Source of the DNA: Otis tarda
Taxonomy: Eukaryota; Chordata; Aves; Otidiformes; Otididae
NCBI GenBank assembly: GCA_026413225.1
Contig: CM048557.1
Span: 58,766,987 to 58,830,986, forward strand
DNA: 64,000 nt
Reading direction: 5' to 3'
Positions 34,533 through 47,370 of this stretch are shown here, one piece after another (the first letter of the stretch is position 1; each line of letters starts with the position of its first letter). Both the position numbers and the translations under genes were made by a program. The notes beneath the pieces were generated by a model, which was not told the DNA's origin, made no database searches, and saw only the letters and a list, made by a program, of their open reading frames with translations.

Positions 34533-37500
34533 GTAGTCCCACTACATCTCTTTCTCAGATGTTCTAGCGTTTCAGATAGATGTGTCTCACAGAACTCACA
34601 ACTCGATTGTCAGAGATTTTGTCAGTGTGCTTCCACAGTCCTTTTATATGTTTTTTTTATAATGTATGACCAAAAATCTTAGTGCTGAAGATAGCCCACA
34701 TAATACAAGTGTTCAGTGACATACTGATCTATTGCCCCTTAAACAGAAGTTGAGGCAGCAGATGATTACTGGAGTTTTCTCTAGGCTGATAGCTTCTGCA
34801 GGATACATGCTCAGAATCACTGAGGACACTCTGACATTTCCTAACATGCATGGCTTATCTAACCTTGCTTTATTCTTATGAACACTATTTAGGGATGAAG
34901 ATTCCTTCGTGCTGGATGCTGTGGCAACATAAGCAAAATACATCACTCTGCCCCAATTAAATTACATTATGGGCATAGAAAGGGTGAGAAATAAATACCA
35001 AAGGCAACAACATAACACCAGGTAGTCCCATGTGCAGTGATCTACCACTAGCAACCTAGTTTTGCCAAGGTTTCTTCTAGCTATCACCAAAAAAAAAAAA
35101 ATAATTTTTAGGGTCTAGAGTAAGACTACAGATTTTTTTAGTGGCTGGTTACAGGAAATTCTTTTCAAGAATTAGTCGTAGCAGAAAGGAAAGCACAAAG
35201 GTAATTGCTTGAAATCAAACACAAGAAATAACGGTCGGCATCAGTAGCCAAGTGGGAGACCAGTTTGGAGATGGCATCTAAACAGTGAGACAGAGGCCGA
35301 AGATATGAAAGGCCACAAAACCAAAGAAAAGTAGTCCAGATTTGTTAGGACAGAATAGTAGGGAGCAGTAGATGATCTGGATGAATGTGGATAGATCAGA
35401 ATGGCTTATCTTAGAGAAGTTCTGTAAAAAAGGCATCAAGATCTAAAAGTGATGACTTAGAAGAAAGTTTCTGTTGAACATGACCTTCCAGGTCAAAGGC
35501 CTGAACAGTAGGCAAGATGGTGATCAAGCAAGGAAGACATTGGGAAAGATTTGGGTGAGAAGTTAAAAAGTTCAAGACTCGCCATAGTAGACTTGTGCTG
35601 GTGGCTAATACCACTCAGAAATTGTTAGATGCAGACTAACATGTTTGTTATCAGCTCTGGTAGAGTGAAATAAGTATGGGAATTATCCAGAAAAAAAAAA
35701 AAAAAAAGGAAGTAAAATTCAACAGTGCATAAGGAATACGTACTTCTAATTTCAGCCTGGTAGTATGTAATACTCTCTTGCCTTAATTGTAAAGTATATA
35801 AGTTCTATTGGTCTCACTGTTGCTACTTTCATTTCATGACGGTATCAAGAGGAAATAAAAAATATGAAGTCTGCTGAAAAGAATAGTCAGTGGACTCAGT
35901 AAGGGAGATTTTGCAAATGAGAAGCATGGCATAGATTTCTAAGGGAAACCTGCCAAGCTGTGTCCAGGCATCAACTTACTTCTATTTTTCCAAATAAATG
36001 AAGTGTTTCTGACCCATAGGTTAACTCTAGTCTTTGCAGTATTCATAAAAATGATTGATACTCCAGCTTTCTCCATGTCTAGATATGTATGACGAGTCAC
36101 AGAAATGTATTAGAAATGATAAGTGGACAGCCGGAGAGTATCTGGAGAAATCTGACAGTTCCAGAAGCTTTCAATGGCTTCTGTTCTTTTTCTCTCTTCA
36201 AAATACCTGTCAGGATGTATAGTAGAGAATAGAAGCTACTTGCAGTAATGGGCAAAGATGGTGAACCATCTGGGAAAAATCTGGGGGTTTTTTCCTCTTT
36301 AACATGTACAGTTCAAAGATCAAAAAGTGCTCCACATAAACAGAGGAAAAGCAATTACAGTATACTTGGTTCTGGTGTTGGTATCTCTCCAAAAAGCTGT
36401 AAAGCTAGTTTTTCTTGCAGTGTTGGCATTTTGAAGCTATTACCTTGTCAATGATCAATGGAACAATGGGGAACAAAAAAAATGAGAGATTCTTTCTTAC
36501 CTATTGTATATTGAACACAGAATATGTTTCCCTTCAATTTACTTAAATAATAGGGTTCTCCTACTCGGATAATCCAACTGAACAATGAGTTAACTGAAGA
36601 GTAAAAGTGCCATTCACCTCTCAGAATTAATGGCCCATTCCAGAGCATATCATGCAGTGGTTTGAGTGGTTTTGAAGAAAAACTTTTGAACTATACATTA
36701 CTAGCCAAAAATGAAAAGTTATCAAAAGCATCTACCAAACGATAAGAATTATGACAGGGTGCTTTGTGAGAATTTATGAACAATGTGAATGTGATACTCC
36801 ACAGTCCTCCGTGTTCTACAATTGTCTACACCTGTGTAAAAACATTGCAAAATCTACATATAAGATCACTTTGCACTGATGCCAATTACTATGCAGAATG
36901 TAAAGCAAAAAATCAAGCCTTCTGTCTCCCAGTCACCCAATGGGGATGACCAGTGGTGTTTACTCACAGACTACTCTCCCTAAAACTTTAATGTATTTGT
37001 AATGAGAACTATATGAAAAACACATTCCATGATGGTATTATACTTTAAAAGGCTCAAAAACAAATAAATTAATTTAGTATGTTATGAAAGAATTAAACAA
37101 TACCAACACGTTTTTACTGTTCCCATGAGGGCTACTTTTTTCTTATGGATCTGCTCTTTGCCTCTTGCCAAAATTCAGGATGGCCCCAGAGACTGGCATG
37201 ATAAACCTGCTAGTCATTTATGTGAATGACAATTGCCATTTCTGAGCTTACATCTGGTAGAGGCCACCTTCCTAAAAAGGAAAATACAAAGTGACATTTC
37301 TTCTGACACCAAGTCCTCTGGGAGTTAACTACAAACACATTTCCACCTTGTTTTATTACCACTTTAACAATCATAACCAAAGCTTTAATCTTTTTAAAAA
37401 TATATTTCCTTAATAAAATTAAAATTCTTTTGTGATTGTTCTGGCATTTAAAATAAAACTAGCAACTAAAAAAGAAGTATTTAGATCATCCTACAAGATT

Positions 37501-40500
37501 TCAAAGGGTTTTGTTCCACAGAATCATGCAAGATAATAAAATGTGACTGTATTGCTTCTAAACCAATGTGGTGACATGTCACTTAGTTAAAAGAACTGGC
37601 ATATTTAGGGATAAATTCTTAATCAGGAATTATAAAATACAGCAGATAACATGAAGCATCTTCTTATTTGTATTTTCAGAAATGCTTGTCCATTTCTATG
37701 CTCCAGAAAAGGAGTTTTCAATGAGCTACTCTTGGCCCCCATGTGAACCTCCTCATGTCAAAGTCCAGAGGGCTAGAGTGCTACTGGAGAAGAGATTCAT
37801 TTGCACATAATGCTCCGAGAGAGCAGATCTTAGGGCATATTGAAACAATTCTTACAAATTCTGAAGCCATCAGAAACAACAACAAAATCATTATCGACTT
37901 TAACACAGCCAGGTTTTGTCTCTTTAAAGTCTCTTCACTGCATAGCACCTTTGCTATCCAGAGGTGACTTCTGCAAGATGGCCAACTTGACTATCATGAT
38001 CATAATGCCAAACCACTACACTGTTCATTCACAGTTAAGTGGAATTCTAACATTTTTAGTGGTATGCACTATTTGAAACAGGGGTAATTACACCTGAAAC
38101 AGGTAGGAATTAGTTGAGTTTGGATAGGAGGCTCAGTAACATGTGCTGAAGGGCCCTTGAGTCAACAAGGGAAGTATGTAACAACCTGATTCCCCCTCCC
38201 TTATCTATTCTGCATGTATACATCAACCAAGTGTCACAGTGGCATTCTGTAAGTACACAGTGAAATGTGAATTATCTTACGGAAATGCTGGTTGCAAACA
38301 TATTTGTACTTTGTTCTCTAATTCACTTAAGTTTGCCTGTTGTGCTGTTAAGAAGATAGCCTTGACATGATAGTTAAACTTTTACTCAGTGTAATTCTGG
38401 TAAATAAAGAGACTGATAGGTTTTTTTTGTTTTTTTTTTAACTGGAGACAACGCCAGAGCTACATTTGTAATATACTTTATTACAAACTAATCACAGAAC
38501 TACAGGAAATGTACTGTTCATTATTCACGGAATACTGAAACTATGAATACTACATTTTCTTACTTTGATTAGAGACAACAGTTGCTTTTGTAGCCAAATA
38601 CAAATCACAGTGGTAGAAGGGAGGTAGGAAAGGGAAACATACTGGAAAAGTATATTAGTATTATTTGATACATATGTTCTGTAGCTGTTATGAACAGGAC
38701 TGGTAACCAATTTTCATATGATTAACAAGTTTTTAAAGAGTTTTTGGCCTTCCATTGTACTGAATATACAACAATGATCAGAACTAAGTGCATGAATAAG
38801 AAGAACATGATCACACGAAGAAATGAATTTCTACAATTTAAATTTGAAACATCACTAAAACATAATGTCAGTAACAGCAGTAAGTGCTTTTCCTGTGCAG
38901 TAAGAAGATGTGTATGACTCAGTTAGAAGCAAAACAAAAGCAAATATTTATATTTGTGATCATATAAAACACCAAAATAAGAATATTTCCATTTAGAACA
39001 AAAATTAGGTACTTGGAGCTACACAGTCACTAAAGGACTTCTCTTTGCAAAAGTCACTCCTACCTTCATAGAAAAACATGTTAAACCCAGCTTATTTCTG
39101 CACATTAGCAGCTGAGCTCACCTGAGCTTGTAGGTTTTACTTTTTAAATTTCACCATTTGAGATTGCATAGATGTAAAGCCTCGAGTATTATTTACAGCA
39201 TTGGAGAGCTCATGAAAAAAAAAAATCAGTAATCCATAAATATATTTGCAAATATGAAAGAACATAGAAATGCAGATTATTTACACCAGATGGACACAGG
39301 GGAAGAAACTGAATGCATTAAGTACATAACAGTGCCAATCTCTCTCCCAGACATTCCTTCACTACAGGAACAGTAACAGAAGAATAGAGAAAATGCTCTG
39401 ACTGCAGCTGGCAAAAAGGCAGAAAATTTGTCATGTTTCAAAAATATGAATGTTTTTCACTGGACACAATGTAAGAAAAGTATGCCATGTTCTTGAACAC
39501 ATAGTTATCAGGCACTGTGGGTTATTCCTTGTCCAGAGGAAAGAGGAATCATAATGAATACAACAGTGTGGTAATCCATAAGGTAGCAAGATCTGAGCAC
39601 AAACAACTTGATAAACACAGAACCAAGGTATGTTACAGAGCCAGGAGAACCTCTGCATTTGAAAAAAAACATCCAAGACATGGACACTGCCCTTTAAAAA
39701 AAACTTGGAAAAACTTTTTTAAACTCTGTGATACACCAAAGCTCCAAGAATTCCTTAGAAATGGACCTTCTGAGTGCTTTGTACCCTAAAACACTACCAG
39801 CTATAAACTGCATACATGTCTACCTTATGGATAAGCTCTGTATTGTTTCAAAAGATGGTATAAAGCATAACATAAATGTCTGAAATAAATTTTAATAAAT
39901 TTTAATACTTAAGGGTTTATATCTGAAAATTTTGGAAATCAGGATAGCTTTGGTATTTCTGAACCATGAAATAAGCTACGATCAGAACATCAGATAGAGT
40001 TCTATTAATTCACATCTTACTAGTTTTTACAGGTTTTGAAATACTTGACTTGTTAAAAAATTGCAAACAAAACCACTATAAATTCAATAACTGAATACTA
40101 GTTGATACCAGCATTTATGTCACTTCTTAAAGAGCTTTGCACCAGTCTAACCAGCCACCCTTTAAGTAGGCAAAATCTAAACACATAAAATCAGAAATGA
40201 AAAAAAAAAAAAAATTAGCAATACGGTGTTGAATGTAGTGACCTGAGCAGGTGAATCCCCATCAAGAAAAAGTTTTTCACCAAATTTGACAAGATGGTTG
40301 TTACTAAGCACAAAATTAAATGTTCAGGCATTCACTGGAAGACTGTTATTGTCAACAGTGGCTACATTTTTGTTATTAATTCAACAATCCAACCACAGAA
40401 AAAGTAAACAATTTAAAGTATTCTTTTGAAAAAAGCCATCAGAGAAGAGAGATGTACTAATTATTGCAGACTTCTGCCTCATCCATAGATGTGGCTGCAT

Positions 40501-41770
40501 GATTGAATCCAGCCTAGCACAAGGAAAAATAAAGAGTGCAAACAAAAGACACACAGGAGAGCTGGGCTTGGCTTCGTGCCCACCGTCATCACAGTCAAAC
40601 TCCATTTCCAAGATCCACCACAACACTTTCCTCTAGAGGTTCCTCTGGGTCACTATGACCTTTGTTAAATGCTACAACAAGTGATAAAAATGAAGACTGG
40701 GAGGACATTTGTTGCACAGTTTAAACTGAAAGGAACCAGGGGATCTGAACCAGATTGCAGTTAAATGTAATATATTCCTCAGCTACACTCCTCTTTGTTC
40801 CAGGCACGTGATTTGTTACCAGTTATAATATAATGCAAGCTGTATTTTGTAGAGATTAAAATCAAGACATTACAGAATGCAGACACACCATATCTATCAA
40901 CTTTCTAAAAGGAAATTGCACCTGCCTGCAAACTTGTCCTCATCTGCCTGAGCCCTCTGGGTAGCACGATGGTTTAACACAACAGCCCTTCTACATTTGA
41001 AGGGTGTGGTTCAGCTCTAGCTTCACAGAAATTAGTTTAAGTCTAAATTTAGCAGGTAGTGAAAGTTTATCCATTTATTTTTTTTTTAATTAAAGAAAGA
41101 AAAACCCTCTTCATGCATCTCTGTATATCAGTGTACTTCACTGGCTGCGCTCCGCCACTTCCCCAAGACTGACCTACATCACTTTTGTTCTTTCAGTCTT
41201 GCAATTCTCTCAGGCAAAGTGGGCAGCATACCCACTGCTTTGCCCCAACACCATCCTTCCCACACTTTCAGAACGACCCTTAAATTGTTAAAAAGGAGCA
41301 TGGGCGTTTAGCCATGTAGCTATAGCCCTGAATACTGGCCCTGACCACTGCAAAAGTAAACAGTCATTTAAAGGCAGCCTGTTAAAAAGTTCCAGTTTAT
41401 CTTCAAGCAAAAATGCAAAGTAAAGCTTTGTTTATATTTGCTCTTGCCAAAATAAAAAGATAAACGATGCAGTAAAAATAATGAGACTGCAAAAGGAAAC
41501 AAGGTCTGCCATTTACAACATCACAGCATCAGGAAAGGGAAGTCTTAGTGCAAAAACTGGTTTCAGTTGTGATTACTGTGGACACGGTTACAATTTTCAT
41601 TCTTATCTGGTCTCAGCTCCTGAAATTTTTTCATGATTTAACATAGTCCTCACCCATGCAAAATTTCTGTGGGGTTCAGTGACATTTTGGGGAGAGTAAA
41701 ATTAAGTAAAACAAGGAAGAGCTGAATAGGCAGATGACTATACTCTGGCAGCTGAGTTACGCTCAGAGCC

Positions 41771-41822
41771 ATCTGCTGAAATGAATGGGGCTATTAACAC
41801 AGTGAGGAACTGTTCAGAAACC
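41771..41822 (+). repeat. Possible ancient amniote repeat remnant
   Basis: Contains CTGAAATGAATGGGGCTATT followed by AACACAGTGAGGAACTG, resembling dispersed old amniote repeats with a (TGAAATCAATGGG)-type core. The family is not identified. Confidence 0.3.
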
Positions 41823-44800
41823 TGTGTTGGCATATCACTCTGCATCCCCCAGTAAGCTTCAAACATACACATGCTGTCTCCAAAACACAGCAGAAACTAC
41901 CAGCAACAATATCACAGTTCAGTTCCTATCTGTCACAACTGCCCTCTCATATTGCACGGTGCTCACACCGGGACAGGACCTTCTATTTTATGTCCCAGCA
42001 TGTTGCCACTTTGTGGGGAGAAGCGCTGCATGCAAAAGAACTCACAGGAACTCAGCAGGAATCACTGTCCCATGCAGAGTCAAGAGACTGGCTAACAGCG
42101 GGGCTCACAGAGCAGGGGCTTGCAGAGCGCTATTGTGGAAGCCTACCTGTCCCTTTCCACAGATGCAGAGGAACAGACTGGTTCATGAGGAAACCTGGAG
42201 CCAGATTTCGAATTCCCATTTTCTTCAGGCTGTGTCATTTTCCAAATGCTTTGCTGTGGAAAGAAACACACAGCTGACCACTTATTAGGTCAAGCATTGT
42301 GAATGACTATTGTAGAGCTACTTGTTGGGGAGCCCTGCTGACAGCCCCCATATAGGACTGCCAGAGGAAATTACAGGGATTGCTTACATCCTACATGGGA
42401 CAGATGTTGTACAGGAACTAGAGAAAGAGACAGTAACTCTCAGAGAATGTGGAAGTCTGTCTTAACCACCAGAGATCAGCTGACTGGTGGCATCATGTCT
42501 TGGTACAAGGCAAGGTCACCCAACTCTCACCAAACAAAAATCTCAGCAGGAACAGACAGGCAGGAACCCCTACGTTGGAAAACAAGACACCATGTCCCAT
42601 TAAGATCCCACAGGGGTAGAAATTGCTGCATTGTATAATGGTGAGTTTGGCTTCTACCTCTCTGCATGGTAGGGATTCTCAGCTCCCAAGGAGTTCGCAA
42701 CTTGGAGGAGCTGTGAGCTGTTGCCTGTGGCCATGGGTGTGGCTTTAGCACTGCCATAATTTCCTGGCTCCTCTGTTTCTGTTGTCCATGTCAAGCATTT
42801 TGAAGTGGCACTGTTACTTATTTCTAAGTGCAGTTGCCAATGATGCTGAACAGTGATCCATTGTTCCTATTGTTGCTTCCGTACTCAGTGGTTCATAAAA
42901 ACAATGGTTAAGATGCAACTTCAGCACAGGGAGTCCCAAAACTGCTGACTGTCAGAAGCTGGGAAAGTATACAAGCAGGAAGGATTGCTCTGTACTTGCC
43001 CTGCTTCTTACACTTCTCCATAAGCATCTTCTGCTGGCTGCTATCAGGTACAAGGTGCTGGAACCTTTGGGACAAGTGTGTCTTGCTCCCCTTATGCCCT
43101 TTCTCTGATAATTCCCTGATCAATGCTCATAGTTAAGGTTCAGTTATTTCAACTGACAATGCCAATGTCCTTTCTACTGTTGTTGAAAAACTGCTCTCAA
43201 AGTGTAACACTTTGATTTTCCCCGTCAATATACTTTCCAGATTATACTCCGTTGACTGAAGTAACTATGCCAGTAATCTTTGCTTAACAACAAAGGAAAG
43301 CCTAAAATAAATATTGGAACATATTGATATAATCTGGTTTGGATATAACTACCTTAAAAAAAGAAAGAAAGAAAGAAATAATAAAAGAAAACCTGCATTC
43401 ACCTGGTCCTCATGAGGATTTAAAATTTCAAAAATAACAAAGAAGATGTTTGAAGAAGAGGAGAATTAAGGAAGATGAGGAGATTTAAATTTCACCAGCA
43501 TTTTCCAGCTTTTGATAAAATGTTAAATGGATGTTTAATTAAGCACTTTTTTTTCCATTTTGAAATCCTAATTTCACCAGCTGTTTTATTTTTCCCCAAA
43601 GGAAAACAAGATAAATGTTTCAAAAACCCTAAGAAAGTGGCATTGTTTTCTACCAACAGTATTCCCTATTTCATTAAGAAATTCTGAATCAAAGGGTTTT
43701 AAAAAAAAATAAAAATCAGAAATTGTATATTTAAAAAACAAGTAAACAAGCATTTTTTCAACACCCTTTACTCATAAAAAGTAAGAGTATGATGTACTGT
43801 GTGTGGAATAGAATAACTAATGATCAGAATTGCACAGCAACTCTGAATTTTAAACATATGGCAGAAGAGTATGTAGATTGTTAAGAGAAATAATGCTTAC
43901 TAAAACAGTCTGTTAATTTTGAAGGAAGAGCTTTCAGATGAGGGAAATCAATGCCCACAGGACACAAACATGCACACCAGACAATGTGAGGGCTATGGGA
44001 AAAAGCCCACATGGTTTCCAAAGGGAACTGTTCTTTAAGCTATTTAATAAAACAATTGTTCAACAGATGCTTGCGTTTCTCTTGAGTAAAGAGTTACTCC
44101 CAAAGGAAACCAAGTTCAATAGGAGTGAAAATACTCATGGATTTATATGTTTTGGACATACCGAGGTATGAGTTTCCAAAAGAACGGGTAACTTATCTAC
44201 AAGGAACAACCCATGGAATCTGCTGTATTGTTTGTTATCACAATAAATGACAATATTTTAATATACAGTCTATTCAAAGGCTTTATCACAGTAATTTCAA
44301 TAATGTAAATGTAAACTGCAAATGTCACACCAAATAGACTGAAAAAGAAAGCTACCTATATTATTCATAAACTAGAAAAGCATGTTCATTAAAAATTATA
44401 CTAAATTAATCATAAACTAAATCTTAATACTTAGGTAAAGAAGGAATTCATAAATAGCTCACATTCATTTAATATTTTTTAAGCAATAAACTTTGTAGAA
44501 AATATACTTGTAAACAGGTATTGCATTCAAGATTGTATTACTGAAATGGTCTCTACATCTTTAAATACTTGGAGATGTTAGTTTCTGGCCAACAATTCAA
44601 ATCATACGTCATACCACAGATTTGGCTAAACAATTATCAAAACAGACTAGAAGAGCAACCATGCAAGGGCTACACAACAGAGAGATACGATAATGATTAA
44701 ATGTTGATTTGCCCCTGTGTGGCAGATTAAGGAACCTGTACGGAGCAGATGTCACATTTTTTTAGCAATGCATGTACCCAAATTTGCTTTCAGCAAACAT

Positions 44801-47089
44801 TGCTTAACTGCTGCTGTTTTTCATGAAGTCAATGAAGACTGAGTTAGATAATGAGCTGGCATGCACTTTCAAAATGTTTACTGTGTTCCTTAAAGTAAGG
44901 GAAACATGCTCATTCTTAAACTAATTTGTTTTTTGTTGTTGGTTTCCCCCATCTCTCCTCTACTATTCTGTTCTTCTCATCTTCGGAATAAACAAAAAAT
45001 GGCTTAATCTTTTTATTTTTTTTTTTTTTTACAATTATACAACTGAAGAATTGGTAGTTTCCAAATGGCAAACAACGAAGCCATGTCAACAGCCATGTTA
45101 ATCTCATGCGTTCACTCCATTGTTAACAACGAAGGAAGGGGGATGGGGAGAACAAAATAAAATCTGTCTATTCTGGTCTAAATGCAGGACATAACAAGGA
45201 GAGATTCCACAAACAATGTAGTCTTTTTCTTCTGGTGGGGGGAGGTGAAGGGCAAGATGATGGTAGCAGCACTTTTGTGGAAGGAGAAGCTGCACCCATC
45301 TTACCAGTCAATACAGCATTCAGAAAGCTTACATGGTGGGAAGAATTTCCCACCCATTGTTAACTAGGAACTTGATTTGAAAATGCAGTTTTTAATTAAA
45401 ATTGGCACTTCCAAGCTTCACGCTGGCATCCACCATCTTGCTAAACACTAAGCTCATTTGTGGTTCCAGCAGTTTGCAAACACACTCTCAGAGGTAGCAA
45501 ACCAATTCCCATCCCTTACGCAGTCTGTGGTCCCCACCATGTCATGAGCAAAAGGCAAATTTACTCCAGTAATGCAAAGCAAGGACTGTAGGTGGTCTCA
45601 TTTGTCTAGAATCCACAGATCCCAGCCCTTATTACTTTTAAAGCATTATTAACGGACCAGAATTCTTCAGAAATGTTCAGAGGAAAACAGGGTCAGTTAT
45701 TTTTGAGGTTTCTACATGCTTCACTTCACTCAGATATCCACAACGATCATTATGGCTAGAGATCCCACTGCTTAGCTTAAATTTAATTCTCTTCCAACCT
45801 ATACTCTCACGAAATAGTATTCAAAGATAGAAATTTCAAAATATTACCAACAACTACAAAAATTTCTGGATAGATAAGGTGCAGAATTTGTCTGTTTCAT
45901 GTGAAAGGACAAAATGGCTTGTGTGCTTTGATGATTTAACAAATATATTAGCATTTGCAATGCATTCTGGCTTGAGGGATGTCAAATGAAAAGCCTAGTT
46001 ACAGCTCTGCTGAAGAAATCAGCAAAATATCTTTATTGAATAAGAGATCTCATCTCATTATTTAGGACTTGTTTCTAAATAGTCCTTTGAAGAAAAATAA
46101 AAATTATCCATTTTTTCTAGCTTTGCATATTCTGAGATCTTGAAGCTGGGAGGGTGATTTTTCTGGTTTTTTTTTTTTTAATTTATTTGCATAGATGTCT
46201 TTATAATGTCTAACATTGTTAGGTTCACTACAAAGGATTTCACTTCATCTTACAGTAGAAGCAAAATATGCAAATTGAATAAAGGACTTCACAAGACTAT
46301 CCAGTTCATGTGAATACTAGCTAGCAAAGCAAGCTGTTGTTGGCTTTTGAAAAATCTGTCAACAATTAAGCTCATCAAAAGGAAATTCATAAGCCGATTT
46401 AACAGAAATGTCTCACAAAGCCTGAACACTGTAAGGTACATTCATGTGTTCAGCTCAGTTAAAGTTTTATTCATTAATTAAAGTAATTATCAAAGATTCA
46501 TATACTTGTACTAAAAGCTTGCTGACTGTACAAATCCAAATATAGAAAGAACCTCAAGATTTCTAAATTACTGCAATTTGGAGTCATTTGCAGAATGATC
46601 TTCCAACAGGAATAAATCAGTGTTCCAAGCCTTCTTAAATTATTCTGAGAAATACCATCTTTCAAAAATTAGTACAAAAAAAAAATTAAAGATATCTAAC
46701 ACCTACGCTCAGTGTCCATTTACAAACTTACATCTTATGTACTTCTGAAAAAAAAAAAAAAATCTTTGTTACTGTATTTAGAACATACTATAGTCTTTAT
46801 TTAAGCCAGAGGACAAGGTCTTAAGAGGGTTCTACAGAGCACGAGAGTTCCTCAATCCTCACACCAAAACAAGTCAATAGAAGAATACATGTCTGTACTG
46901 CAAACTCTGTCCATCTCCCAAAATCCTGCTACATGGCACACAGAGCCCTGCAAAAAATAAGTTGTTCTTTTGTCTCATTATTTGTTCAATCCATGATTAG
47001 CAATCTATAGAAGTCTCCCCAGGAAATTACAAGCTTCATTATGGAAATTCTCCCTTCACTGCCTGTTAATCGATTAGCAGACTCCAATT
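41823..47089. other. Gene-free DNA
   Basis: A slightly GC-richer stretch at 41820-42300 gives overlapping open frames in all three plus frames (up to 154 codons). This argues for low stop density and not for a gene. Further on are an (AAAG)n microsatellite at 43355-43379, T runs at 45016-45030 and 46167-46179, and an A run at 46748-46762. Confidence 0.55.
43355..43379. repeat. (AAAG)n microsatellite
   Basis: A short A run followed by about four AAAG repeats. Confidence 0.9.
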
Positions 47090-47370
47090 TATTCAGAATT
47101 TTTCACGTATACACCACTTGACCAGATTTGACTCATCACATATGCCCTGTCTGTGTTGAAGACTTTATTCTTACTTCTTCCAGTAACAAACTTGTGTTGA
47201 TTTTGTAAGATTCTGTTCATGACCTTAAAGCTAGTTCATAGGGTCAGACGCTTAATTTGTTTAGCTATTACTTTCTGCCACTGCTCTTTCCTTATTCAAC
47301 CTCCAGTCTTACAGGAATACGACTTGGCTGATACTTATTTGCGAAATTCTTTGCCTTCTCATCTCAGAAA
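47090..47370 (-). mobile_element. Possible very old LINE (CR1-like) remnant
   Basis: Parts such as CTTGTGTTGATTTTG, GGGTCAGACGCTTAATTTG and CAACCTCCAGTCTTACAGG occur in the same order as the region upstream of the RT core in ancient minus-strand CR1 copies. The similarity is weak and no frame survives. Confidence 0.28.

Larger units (their letters stand above)
31703..41770. other. Gene-free DNA with hairpins and homopolymers
   Basis: Unique AT-rich sequence. Items seen are two perfect hairpins at 34337-34358 and 34508-34532, and A runs at 35089-35101, 35691-35707 and 40200-40214. The 105-codon frame at 32712-33029 lacks any domain I recognise. No RNA gene is visible. Confidence 0.55.

Noticed and set aside
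41824-42288. 154-codon open frame on the plus strand
   Set aside because: Three overlapping plus frames are open together, which points to composition and not to coding.
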